Assembly: GCA_002506825.1 (NCBI GenBank)
Contig: DAYH01000008.1
Span: 43,023 to 74,095 of the forward strand
DNA length: 31,073 bases
Source of the DNA: Euryarchaeota archaeon UBA103
GTDB taxonomy: Archaea > Thermoplasmatota > Poseidoniia > Poseidoniales > Thalassarchaeaceae
Direction of reading: 5' to 3'
Shown one piece after another: positions 15,197-22,890 of the stretch. Every line of letters begins with the position of its first letter. Position 1 is the first letter of the stretch. A model generated the notes under the pieces. That model searched no databases, was not told the DNA's origin, and saw only the letters and a list, made by a program, of their open reading frames with translations. The position numbers and the translations under genes are program-made.

Positions 15197-16207
15197 ATGG
15201 ATAAGCAACTTCTTGAGAAGACAGCAAGGGAATTGGTAGCGTCCGGGAAGGGAATTCTGGCAGCAGATGAAAGTAATGGAACAATGTCCAGCAGATTGGA
15301 GGCAGTGGGTATCGAACCATCCCCCGAGACTCGAAGAAAGTACAGGGCTAACATATTTGCAACAGATGGATATGAGTCCGCTATTAGCGGAGTCATTCTC
15401 TTTGATGAAACAATCCGTCAGGTCATGGATGATGGGACCCCTATTCCAGAGTATCTAGCTAGCAGAGGAGTCCACCCGGGAATCAAGGTTGACACTGGGG
15501 CCAAAGATCTAGCTAATCACTCAGGTGAGAAAATCACAGAGGGACTAGATGGACTCAGGGATCGATGTGCCGAGTATTTCTCTATGGGAGCGCGGTTCGC
15601 CAAATGGCGCGCAGTCATTAAGATTGGAGAAAACATGCCTAGTTCAGCCAATATCTCTACCAATGCCCATGCCTTAGCCCGATACGCATCAATTTGCCAA
15701 GAGCAAGGATTAGTTCCCATAATTGAGCCAGAGGTCCTCATGGAAGGAAATCATAACGCAGAGAAATGCTACCAGGTTACTTCTGAAATCCTTTCTCAGA
15801 CATTCAAAGATTGCCTAAATCAAGGAGTCCATCTCCCAGGGGCCCTACTCAAGCCAAACATGATAATGGCCGGAAAGGAATCAGAGGAACAGATTTCCAG
15901 GGAAGAGGTAGCCAATCTTACTGTGGATTGTCTTTCCAATAATGTTCCCGGGGAAGTTGAGGGAATTGTTTTCCTGTCAGGGGGTCAATCTGACGAAGAT
16001 GCCACCGCTCATCTTAATTTGATGAATTCAATGGATATTGAACATCCATGGCAATTGTCTTACTCATATGGAAGGGCTCTGCTTGCACACGCTTTGCAGA
16101 CTTGGGCGAACGACTCCAAGGTAGAAAGTCAGAATGCCTTCGCCCACCGAGCCGCAATGAATAGTCTCGCTCGTAGTGGCAACTGGTCCACTGATTTAGA
16201 AATGTAA
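15197..16207 (+). CDS. Class I fructose-bisphosphate aldolase (eukaryote/bacterial type)
   Basis: Condenses dihydroxyacetone phosphate and glyceraldehyde 3-phosphate, or the reverse. The 336-residue protein belongs to the muscle-aldolase family: LAADES (Asp24), GIKVD (Lys97), RFAKWRAVIKIG (Lys142), IIEPEVL (Glu177, Glu179), Schiff-base Lys219 in ALLKPNM, LSGGQSDEDA, and WQLSYSYGRALLAHAL. It lacks the C-terminal Tyr of animal aldolases. ATG 15197 is chosen, with GGTGG just upstream; GTG codons at 15188 and 15191 are alternatives. It is paired with glpX. Most archaea use unrelated aldolases (DhnA type or FBPA/ase), so acquisition from bacteria or a eukaryote-like source is likely. Confidence 0.93.
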   Translation: MDKQLLEKTARELVASGKGILAADESNGTMSSRLEAVGIEPSPETRRKYRANIFATDGYESAISGVILFDETIRQVMDDGTPIPEYLASRGVHPGIKVDTGAKDLANHSGEKITEGLDGLRDRCAEYFSMGARFAKWRAVIKIGENMPSSANISTNAHALARYASICQEQGLVPIIEPEVLMEGNHNAEKCYQVTSEILSQTFKDCLNQGVHLPGALLKPNMIMAGKESEEQISREEVANLTVDCLSNNVPGEVEGIVFLSGGQSDEDATAHLNLMNSMDIEHPWQLSYSYGRALLAHALQTWANDSKVESQNAFAHRAAMNSLARSGNWSTDLEM

Positions 16208-16228
16208 ATTTAGTGTTAGTAACCTATT

Positions 16229-16249
16229 AGAAGATTTTAGAGATCTTCT
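16229..16249. terminator. 7-bp hairpin between convergent genes
   Basis: AGAAGAT (16229-16235) and ATCTTCT (16243-16249) form a perfect stem with a 7-nt loop, 22 bp after the aldolase stop and before the convergent small winged-helix gene. It is a possible transcript end for the aldolase mRNA. There is no long T tract, so termination function is uncertain. Confidence 0.35.
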
Positions 16250-16267
16250 GATTCTAAGAAGGGAGAA

Positions 16268-16522
16268 TCAGTTCTCTCCCTCAAGAACTCCGGGCCTTAG
16301 TTGCCAGACACATATTTCATACCGTCCAGATAGGGCACCGCCTCTCTTGGTGGTTGCAACCTTCATGATATCTTTATCCTTGGAGAGAACATTTCCAAGT
16401 TGTTGGGGAGTGGTACCATGCCTCATTGTTGTATTCACATGTTCCAGTATTTCAGTAGTATTCGCCTCGCCTCTCGAGTGCAGGAATTTCTTGATTTTTT
16501 GCCTAAGTCTTGTAGTTCTCAT
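16268..16522 (-). CDS. Small winged-helix DNA-binding protein, copy 2
   Basis: An 84-residue basic protein, from ATG 16522. Helix RTTRLRQKIKKFLHSRG is followed by EANTTEILEHVNTTMRHGTTPQQLGNVLS (helix-turn-helix) and a wing with RGGALSGRYEICVWQL. It resembles the preceding gene's product in layout: short N-terminal helix, T/A-E-I helix, GNVL or GVL helix, then I-G/A-T wing with RSG or GG and a Tyr-rich strand. The two are probably tandem paralogs. The start is fixed by GGAGGA (16531-16536 on the minus strand), 8 nt from the ATG and inside the last codons of the upstream gene. A longer frame from 16552 would overlap that gene. A regulator or chromatin-associated role is inferred. Confidence 0.75.
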   Translation of the reverse strand: MRTTRLRQKIKKFLHSRGEANTTEILEHVNTTMRHGTTPQQLGNVLSKDKDIMKVATTKRGGALSGRYEICVWQLRPGVLEGEN

Positions 16523-16526
16523 TTTT

Positions 16527-16799
16527 TTACTCCTCCTTAATGGGCTTTTCACGCTCGTGATGAGCTACCCACTCTTCAGTTGCCCATTCTGACAGTGGGT
16601 ATTCGCGACCAGAAATGCCGCTTCTCCTAATTGTGCCGATCCTGACTATCGAGCTGTCAGATTCTAGTACGCCCGAGATATCGTTGTGTATATTTCCGAA
16701 CTCTGACTTTCCTTCCAACCAATTAGCTATTTCAGCCGTATTCCTAGGCCTCTTAGAAACGAACTTCCTGATCATTTTTCGGATATTATCCGATGTCAT
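16527..16799 (-). CDS. Small winged-helix DNA-binding protein, copy 1
   Basis: A 90-residue protein with a predicted winged-helix fold: DNIRKMIRKFVSKRPRNT (helix 1), AEIANWLEGKSEFGNIHNDISGVLES (helices 2 and 3), then wing strand SSIVRIGTIRRSGISGREY and a polar C-terminal tail ending EREKPIKEE. It lacks a ligand-binding domain. The start is ATG 16799, with purine-rich GGGAAGAT just upstream. It stands at the head of a two-gene minus-strand unit with its paralog and faces the large winged-helix gene across a 258-bp regulatory region. I cannot assign a target. Confidence 0.75.
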   Translation of the reverse strand: MTSDNIRKMIRKFVSKRPRNTAEIANWLEGKSEFGNIHNDISGVLESDSSIVRIGTIRRSGISGREYPLSEWATEEWVAHHEREKPIKEE

Positions 16800-16863
16800 A
16801 TCTTCCCGTCTCTCCTGATTACCGGTCCCCGTTACTTACCCGATGTACACAGGATAGCAGACA

Positions 16864-16874
16864 CTGATATAACC
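16864..16874 (-). promoter_or_regulatory. TATA-like box for the small winged-helix pair
   Basis: GGTTATATCAG on the minus strand lies about 70 nt before ATG 16799. If used, the mRNA would have a leader of about 45 nt, in keeping with the presence of ribosome-binding sites in this unit. Confidence 0.3.
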
Positions 16875-16933
16875 GTTCTGTACGATTTAGCCAACTTTAG
16901 TTACCTATCATCACAGTAAATGGCATAATTACG

Positions 16934-17021
16934 ATGTAAGAATTCAGTGTTGAAATGGAACCTACCCTTTCTCCAGTAGAAATATGTAATAAAATGTAAC
17001 TATTCAGATGATTTTATTACA
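16934..17021. promoter_or_regulatory. Operator candidate: perfect 11-bp dyad plus direct repeat
   Basis: TGTAATAAAAT (16985-16995) and its exact complement ATTTTATTACA (17011-17021) form an 11-bp dyad with a 15-bp spacer, centred about 55 bp before the large winged-helix gene. A 14-bp direct repeat, ATGTAAGAATTCAG (16934-16947) and ATGTAACTATTCAG (16994-17007), matches at 12 positions, 60 bp apart, and overlaps the dyad's left arm. The arrangement suggests binding of a dimeric regulator, possibly one of the flanking winged-helix proteins. The rest of the 16800-17057 gap is AT-rich with no gene seen; GGTGG at 17045-17049 is the ribosome-binding site of the next gene. Confidence 0.55.
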
Positions 17022-17057
17022 AATAACTAATGTGGAATGATTCAATGGTGGTAAATC

Positions 17058-19673
17058 ATGTCGAATGATTCCGAATTCTTCGTGAATACCGACGAAACAA
17101 TATCGCCCTCAAAAATCAGAAGTAGGAACAAGAGACGAATCCTCGGGTTCCTGGCAGAGGGGCGATCTACTGTTAGTGAGATCGCTAGTGCAACTGGAAT
17201 CAGGGTTCCTCACGCTTCTGCAGAGATTAGGAGGCTGAGGAACGCTACACTGGTAGACAGTGATATGCCTGCTGGAAGCAGAGGGGCGAAACTACATCTC
17301 ACTGAGTCTGGATGGTTAGCAATAAAGTCAGATGAATTGGCATTGGCCTCAGAGGCAATCCCGATCTCGAGAGAACATGGGGATTATTGCATACTTTTTC
17401 GCGATGGTCCAAATCTTCTATTGGGCTTGTTGGTACAACCTTCTTCGCCCCTCATACCAATTCCTGACAGGCCCCCTCCCGAAATAGAAATGAAACAATT
17501 CTCCAGTGGAACTGAGGGGGTTCCTTGGAGCTGGGCGGTGCTGAAGGAAAGATCGCCGAGATGGATCGACCTGTCATCCAATGAATATAGGGCATCTCCT
17601 CCAGTATATGACAAGGAGAAAATTGAAACATTTACAGAGAGTGAATCCGTCATTGGCATAGTTAGGGCCAAGTTGTTGGACGAGGAACGACCAATCGCTA
17701 TAGCACCTGGAAAATGGTTCTCAGGCCCGATTCACAGGCCAAAGCCTCCACTCCCGGAAGCATCTATGCATAGGGGTCAATGGGTTCTTGCAAGATGCCA
17801 CGAAATGGCTCCAGATATCAGACCCGCCTCTCCTATAGTAGCAGTAGCGTCTGAAAGGCTTCCAAGGTCCATGCTCCTCAAGGCATCTAGAAATGGCTCA
17901 TTGATCATTGCTGATCTCAGTGGGTTCGAGTCAGAAGGCGATAAATACCCCATTGAATCTCTTGAACACTGGGTTTCTGTAGCTCATCCTCGTCTCTCTG
18001 AATCGGAGAGATCGAGGAGGTGCCAAGCATTGAAAGATAGAGTATTGGGAACTAGAAGAGTCAGAACCGAGGACTCAACATGGAGGAGATTTAGGCAAGA
18101 CTGGGGCAAATCAGAGTTCTCATCATCAGAAATCATACCCAGACTTCTGGACACCAGGGGGCTCGGAAAGGCAGCTTCAGAATCACTGACTAGATGGGCG
18201 ATTTCGACAGAAGTGGTTCCTCCCTTGGTCATTGATATTCCAAAAGATACTTCTAAGGATTTACTAAATTTGGTGTCCTCTAGTAAAAATTTAAGGATGG
18301 CATTAGTGGAAAAAAGACTCCAACTCTTCTCGAATCTAGATACTCTGACAATCGATCCTCTGAGGCCACTTCCTTGGATGAGCCTCAGAACCATTGGGGG
18401 CAAGGATATGCCAGTAAGAATCGTAGATCCAGTGCTTCATTCCCCAGATCCTCACGATATCTCACTCACAGGGGAAAAGAATGATCACATTATGAGCAAA
18501 CTCAAGAGCTCAGTCTCTACCATTGAAGATCAGGAATATATGTCAATAATCAAGTCTGCAATATCTCAATATCCCGAGGGAAATGAGGACTGGGCAAATA
18601 GGATGGAAGCTAGATATCCAATCGCATCATGGATCGCATCAACCCCTCGTTCTAGATGGCCTCGGTGGCAGAGATTGAGCTCTAGAATTGATCCCGAGTG
18701 GCTTTCAATACTAGATTTTGATTTCCTTCCTTTGGAGGGGCTATCTGAAGTCGCAGACGTAGCGCCACAGTCTGTCTTGGATGTATTCTCCACAGAGTTT
18801 ACCAGACTACTTCGTTCTGATCATAACTCTGCACTCAGATCGAGGCCCACGATAGACTCAATGAATGCCACAAGAGGCTCATCTTGGGTCGCATCACAAT
18901 TATTGGCGAATTCAGCTTGGTTACCCGAATCGCTACATGCAGATTTACTAGACTGGGCATTAGAAGTATGGCTAGCTAACCCCCCGACTCGCTCCGTCAA
19001 GACTCTGCAAGGATTGTTATGGTTAATTTCTTCAGATGATAATTTTAGAGAAGAGAGAACTAGAGAAATATTGGAAAAAATACTTTCTAGGGCAGACGAA
19101 CTACCATTTGGCCATGATATCAGAACGTGGTCCACACTAAACCTGCTAATCGTCAGAAAGGAGGAGCCCACCATTGAAAATGTAGAGCAGATAATCAACA
19201 CTCTGCCGCTAGAATGGTGGGCGCATATCTCTTCTGATTTACTGGAATGGGCACTCCAAGAGGATAAGGTATTTTCTTGGCTAATTGAAAGGAACATTTC
19301 ATGGCCAGCCGCAATCTTGAGGCCCGTTGGCACAAAAAGTGAATTCCCCTTCAAAAGTGACTTGCAATATGATGGATGCGGACCTAAAATTAGAGGTCTT
19401 TTGTCTCGTAGATTCAGAGTAAAGGAAGAGATTCCCGAAGAGGCCGAGTCTCTCATAGATCTTCTCGAGTCTCTGGATGCAATTAATGAGAATAGGCCTC
19501 CAAGAATTGGGAAAACACATCCTTTGGTCGGGTGGCTGGGACAACCCGTTTACAAATGGCCTAATTTCACTATTAGTTCAATAATTAGAGGTGACAAGAA
19601 TGTAGTTGAAAGACTACTCCTGAAGTCATCAGGATTCCATGAGGGCTTGCTATCAAAAGCTACATTCGAATAG
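17058..19673 (+). CDS. Large unknown protein with N-terminal winged helix (871 aa)
   Basis: An 871-residue protein. Residues about 19-90 form a convincing MarR/ArsR-like winged helix: RSRNKRRILGFLAEG, then STVSEIASATGIRVPHASAEIRRLR (recognition helix) and wing with AKLHLTESGWLAI. The remaining roughly 780 residues match no family I recognise. They are soluble, Trp- and Ser-rich, with many W-centred helices such as WASRWP-like segments, SRWPRWQRLSSR near 530, LLDWALEVWLANPP near 635 and WWAHISSDLLEWALQ near 720, suggesting an alpha-helical repeat-like scaffold. No ATPase, nuclease or protease motif is seen. The start is ATG 17058 with GGTGG upstream. It has its own regulatory region and is followed by a GC-rich non-coding block. 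Confidence 0.85.
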   Translation: MSNDSEFFVNTDETISPSKIRSRNKRRILGFLAEGRSTVSEIASATGIRVPHASAEIRRLRNATLVDSDMPAGSRGAKLHLTESGWLAIKSDELALASEAIPISREHGDYCILFRDGPNLLLGLLVQPSSPLIPIPDRPPPEIEMKQFSSGTEGVPWSWAVLKERSPRWIDLSSNEYRASPPVYDKEKIETFTESESVIGIVRAKLLDEERPIAIAPGKWFSGPIHRPKPPLPEASMHRGQWVLARCHEMAPDIRPASPIVAVASERLPRSMLLKASRNGSLIIADLSGFESEGDKYPIESLEHWVSVAHPRLSESERSRRCQALKDRVLGTRRVRTEDSTWRRFRQDWGKSEFSSSEIIPRLLDTRGLGKAASESLTRWAISTEVVPPLVIDIPKDTSKDLLNLVSSSKNLRMALVEKRLQLFSNLDTLTIDPLRPLPWMSLRTIGGKDMPVRIVDPVLHSPDPHDISLTGEKNDHIMSKLKSSVSTIEDQEYMSIIKSAISQYPEGNEDWANRMEARYPIASWIASTPRSRWPRWQRLSSRIDPEWLSILDFDFLPLEGLSEVADVAPQSVLDVFSTEFTRLLRSDHNSALRSRPTIDSMNATRGSSWVASQLLANSAWLPESLHADLLDWALEVWLANPPTRSVKTLQGLLWLISSDDNFREERTREILEKILSRADELPFGHDIRTWSTLNLLIVRKEEPTIENVEQIINTLPLEWWAHISSDLLEWALQEDKVFSWLIERNISWPAAILRPVGTKSEFPFKSDLQYDGCGPKIRGLLSRRFRVKEEIPEEAESLIDLLESLDAINENRPPRIGKTHPLVGWLGQPVYKWPNFTISSIIRGDKNVVERLLLKSSGFHEGLLSKATFE

Positions 19674-19680
19674 GATTTGC

Positions 19681-19990
19681 CAACCGTGGGGTTCATTTCC
19701 TACACTGGGTGCGGACAAACGCCCAACGGCAACACCATGTTGACAAAACCCCCTCGCCGGAGGTTGAGGATGAAACATGGTACCACGTATGGGTAGCCAT
19801 CTGTCGAAGACCAGTGGGATCGTCTATGACGAAATGAACACTGGCGCAAATCAGGTGGCCGGACCGTGTTAGGTCCCCTGAGGACCCATCGGGGATGAAT
19901 CAAGGGACTACCCCACTGTCCGACAGACGTCCCGGGGTGGGTCAGGCGCCCGAGCCCAGCTGTGAAGGCCGCCGTTACGCCCCGGGGCAC
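19681..19990 (+). ncRNA. GC-rich structured RNA candidate, class unknown
   Basis: Between two plus-strand genes lie about 360 bp that are clearly GC-richer than the flanks and have no plausible protein. Nestable complementary arms are visible: AACGGC (19725-19730) with GCCGTT (19971-19976); ACCATGTT (19734-19741) with AACATGGT (19774-19781); CTGTCG (19801-19806) with CGACAG (19921-19926); CCAGTG (19811-19816) with CACTGG (19839-19844), enclosing CGTC/GACG; and GGACC/GGTCC (19861-19876). CTATCAAAAG at 19650-19659 could be its TATA box, favouring the plus strand. The size fits RNase P RNA or SRP RNA, but I could not find their universal motifs, so the class is open. Ends are approximate. Confidence 0.5.
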
Positions 19991-20036
19991 ACATTCTTCC
20001 AAAGCCCTCAAGACTTCTCCCTCTAGCAGGGTGCCG

Positions 20037-21074
20037 ATGAAGCCCCTGGGTTTAGTGGGAGGGACCTTCGACAGATTCCACGTAGGGCATCAAAAATTAC
20101 TGGAAATCGGACTCAATGAATGCCATATGTTAGAGATATGGATGACAAGTGATATCTTGGCAAAAAGAAAGGACAAGAGAATAGGGCTATGGGACGATAG
20201 AAAGGAACTGATTATGAGTTCACTACCTCCTAACCTACGAGATAGAGTTTCATTCCACGTTCTTGAAGATGAATATGGTCCCGCACCTTCGCATGAAGCC
20301 GCAGAAGTAATTATTTGTACACGTGAAACAATGTCGAACTGTGATGAAATAAATAAAATCCGGGCTCAGAATAAATTGAACAATCTCCATACAATAATTG
20401 TCGACCCCATACTAGATGGAAATGGGGGAGTCGTTTCTAGTACAAATATCAGAATGGGACTCACAGATAGGGATGGCAGGCCTTGGTTAAATGAGGAAAT
20501 TGGGAAATCTACTATGTCGCTTAATTCAGCGGTAGAGGCGAAGCTGAAGACTCCCTTTGGACTTCTAGTTGAGGGGGATGAGAATCAACCAGAAAATGCG
20601 ATGATGGATGTTTTAGAAAGAATCTCCGGTGAACCAGGTCCGATAATAGCAGTAGGGGATGTTACAGTAAAAACTCTTCAAGACCTAAACAAACCAGCGG
20701 ATATAGCGATTATCGATGGAATGACAAAGCGTGAGAAGTGGGATCAAGCTTCAGAAATAGATCACAATCTCTACGATCATGTGTTAAAGTGCCGAAATCC
20801 AGCGGGCTCTATCACTCCAGAATTATACCATTGCTGTTTTCAAGCGATGATGAATTTTGGATATAACGAGGATGAAGAGACCTCAAGATCGACTCTCATT
20901 ATTGTAGAGGGAGAGGAAGATCTAGCACCTTTGATATTACATCCACTAGCTCCGCTAGGAACAGTAATTCTCTATGGTCAACCAGGCAAGGGGGTAGTAA
21001 TCAGACTAACTGATTTGGACTCAAAGTCTAGATGTAGGAATCTGCTAGATTCTATGGATACAAACTCAGATTAA
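20037..21074 (+). CDS. Phosphopantetheine adenylyltransferase fused to GTP-dependent dephospho-CoA kinase
   Basis: A 345-residue fusion covering the last two steps of coenzyme A synthesis in Archaea. Residues 1-150 are the archaeal adenylyltransferase: GGTFDRFHVGHQKLL (HxGH at 15-18) and SSTNIR at 134-139. Residues about 175-345 match the archaeal DUF359 family, shown in other archaea to be a GTP-dependent dephospho-CoA kinase: AVGDVTVKTL, IAIIDGMTKRE, NPAGSITPEL, VEGEEDLAPLILHPLAPLGTVILYGQPGKG. ATG 20037 gives the proper N terminus; an upstream in-frame ATG at 19962 lies in the structured non-coding block. The convergent membrane protein gene ends 3 bp away. Confidence 0.9.
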   Translation: MKPLGLVGGTFDRFHVGHQKLLEIGLNECHMLEIWMTSDILAKRKDKRIGLWDDRKELIMSSLPPNLRDRVSFHVLEDEYGPAPSHEAAEVIICTRETMSNCDEINKIRAQNKLNNLHTIIVDPILDGNGGVVSSTNIRMGLTDRDGRPWLNEEIGKSTMSLNSAVEAKLKTPFGLLVEGDENQPENAMMDVLERISGEPGPIIAVGDVTVKTLQDLNKPADIAIIDGMTKREKWDQASEIDHNLYDHVLKCRNPAGSITPELYHCCFQAMMNFGYNEDEETSRSTLIIVEGEEDLAPLILHPLAPLGTVILYGQPGKGVVIRLTDLDSKSRCRNLLDSMDTNSD

Positions 21075-21077
21075 ATT

Positions 21078-21593
21078 CTAATTCGCAGACTCTTCTAAAA
21101 GTCCCATCCCCACTCCGAAAGATACCAGAACAGCTGCAACTGAATAGACTCCGGGATCTACCCAAGTATTCTCGACTACACTCCATACAAGATAGAATAA
21201 CACACCAAGGGCAATCAACCAGCTAGAAATCAGCTTATTGGACCCTCCTTCGGAAGAAAGCAGGCCCCCAATAATACAGCTCGGCAAATTTCTCAGCCAG
21301 CCACTAAATCCAGACTCATGAATATTATTCATCCCCCTGGCTCCCAATCCGATGATAGCCAAGCCAACAAGGCCAAACATGCCATCATCTATCACGAAAG
21401 CCATATCGGTAGTTGATGAATCCCTGACTCCTGTAAAGAAGTCAATCCACAAGACCTTCCTTCCTTCTGAGTACGCACCTATTGAGACATTAACCACGGT
21501 GAGGAAAACAATCCATGATCCCAGTAGCGTCAATGCAGCAGACGCGGTCTTACTGGGACGCGTCAAAGAATCCATCCATTCCGAGTCAGCCAT
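21078..21593 (-). CDS. Small multi-pass membrane protein, unknown
   Basis: A 171-residue protein with four or five hydrophobic segments (about 18-40, 66-86, 102-112 weak, 122-141, 147-166) and short polar loops. The N terminus is hydrophilic (DSEWMDSLTRPSK). No transporter or enzyme motif is recognised. It lies 58 bp upstream of the cdc6 gene on the same strand and converges with the CoA fusion gene. A function cannot be proposed. Confidence 0.7.
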   Translation of the reverse strand: MADSEWMDSLTRPSKTASAALTLLGSWIVFLTVVNVSIGAYSEGRKVLWIDFFTGVRDSSTTDMAFVIDDGMFGLVGLAIIGLGARGMNNIHESGFSGWLRNLPSCIIGGLLSSEGGSNKLISSWLIALGVLFYLVWSVVENTWVDPGVYSVAAVLVSFGVGMGLLEESAN

Positions 21594-21651
21594 GGTTCAA
21601 CGCCCCGGGGACTTAGGACTTCTGTATAATCATTGTCTGAGTGATGAAAAA

Positions 21652-22890
21652 TCATAATCTGCTCTGAAGAGCGTATTTTTCTTCAGATGCCTGAGCAATC
21701 AATGGCTCAGATTTACTCAATGTATGTATCACATCTATTCCACTAGGTACCGCGGAGTTGACTTGCTTACTCCTGCCTCCCCTGCCCTTGCTAACATTTC
21801 TCGCCATTATCATTCCGAGCGTATCTAGCTCATTAAGTAGAGAAGAAATACGTCTTGCTGTTAATGGCTCAACACCTATTTTCAGGCATGCGTCAGAATA
21901 GGTCCTGTAAACTTCTCCAGTGCTAATATTCCTAAGGCCGTTTTCCTCATTCAGTTTGATAGAGAATAGCACCAGTTTCTGATGCAGGGGGAGGGTCTTG
22001 AGAACGGGTGTTACTTGATCGTATTCAAGTTGACTCTGTGCAAGCCTTACATGCGAAGGAGAGACCAAATCATGACCCTGTTGCTCTGCCTTTTGTACAG
22101 AAATTCTGAGAAGATCTAACGCCCTCCTGGCATCTCCGTGTTCTTGTGCTGCTAATGCAGAGCAGAGCTCAATAACTCCGCCATCCAAAGAATTATCCCT
22201 GAGTCCCGCAATTATCCTCTCTTCCAGTATGTCCTGAATCTGGATTGCCCCATAAGGATGGAAAACCAAGTCTTCTTGACTCAATCTGGAACTTACTCTC
22301 GGATCAAGATGCTGTGTGAAGTGTAAGTCATTACTGATTCCAATGATACAACATCTTGATGACTTAAGAATCGTATTCAAGTTCGTAAGATTATACAGTA
22401 TGCCATCTCCAGCTCTAGCCACTAGGTTATCTATTTCATCAAGAACGATAATGTGGACACCACCTTCCCTGTCCATCCTTGAAACTAGAGTATCCAATAC
22501 TCTATCCGTTGGCCACCCTGTGAATGGAATTGGCGAGTCTCCCCTTCTGGAAAGATGCGAGGCGATGTTCTGAACCACTCTGTACTTAGTGTCTATATTT
22601 CGACAATTTATCTCATAACTGAAGACTGGCTCACCCATTTCCAACCCCTTGTCAAGTAGCTGGGACAGAACGTACCTAGTGACTACAGTCTTACCAGAAC
22701 CAGGTACTCCGTATAGGAGCATATTTGAGGGAATGTGCCCATTCAATGCGTCTACTAGATTCCTAACAAGAGAGTCCACTTCATTGCCTCTGTGAGGGAG
22801 GCTATCGGGTTCAAAGGCATGATCAAACATCTTCCTGTCTATGAATAGACTCTCTTGACCAAGAATCTTTTCGAAAATGTTTCCTTCCAT
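21652..22890 (-). CDS. cdc6: Orc1/Cdc6 replication initiator
   Basis: A 412-residue AAA+ origin-binding ATPase that loads the MCM helicase. Motifs: Walker A GVPGSGKT (61-68), Walker B IIVLDEID with Asp151-Glu152, sensor 1 ISND (Asn187), arginine-rich DPRVSSRL, and sensor 2 HGDARRALDLLR near 251-262. The C-terminal part (about 300-395) is a winged helix (ISTGEVYRTYSDAC, ARRISSLLNELDTLGMI) that contacts origin DNA. The start is ATG 22890, with GGAG 9 nt upstream on the minus strand. It is transcribed away from a 397-bp AT-rich gap, the usual placement of an archaeal origin next to its initiator gene. Confidence 0.95.
   Translation of the reverse strand: MEGNIFEKILGQESLFIDRKMFDHAFEPDSLPHRGNEVDSLVRNLVDALNGHIPSNMLLYGVPGSGKTVVTRYVLSQLLDKGLEMGEPVFSYEINCRNIDTKYRVVQNIASHLSRRGDSPIPFTGWPTDRVLDTLVSRMDREGGVHIIVLDEIDNLVARAGDGILYNLTNLNTILKSSRCCIIGISNDLHFTQHLDPRVSSRLSQEDLVFHPYGAIQIQDILEERIIAGLRDNSLDGGVIELCSALAAQEHGDARRALDLLRISVQKAEQQGHDLVSPSHVRLAQSQLEYDQVTPVLKTLPLHQKLVLFSIKLNEENGLRNISTGEVYRTYSDACLKIGVEPLTARRISSLLNELDTLGMIMARNVSKGRGGRSKQVNSAVPSGIDVIHTLSKSEPLIAQASEEKYALQSRL

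Noticed and set aside
19686..19916. Pseudoknot GTGGGGT (19686-19692) with ACCCCAC (19910-19916)
   Set aside because: A 7-bp match is expected by chance in 300 nt, and it crosses the better-supported CTGTCG/CGACAG pairing.
19681..19990. SRP RNA or RNase P RNA as a firm call for the GC-rich block
   Set aside because: The conserved cores of both RNAs were looked for on each strand and not found; size alone is not enough.
19700..20011. 103-residue minus-strand open frame in the GC-rich block
   Set aside because: Its composition (Arg, Pro, Gly, Trp) is typical of translated structured RNA, and it runs over the start region of the CoA gene; no family resemblance.
19962..20036. 25-residue N-terminal extension of the CoA fusion protein
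   Set aside because: The adenylyltransferase motif begins right at Met 20037, and the extension lies in the structured non-coding block.
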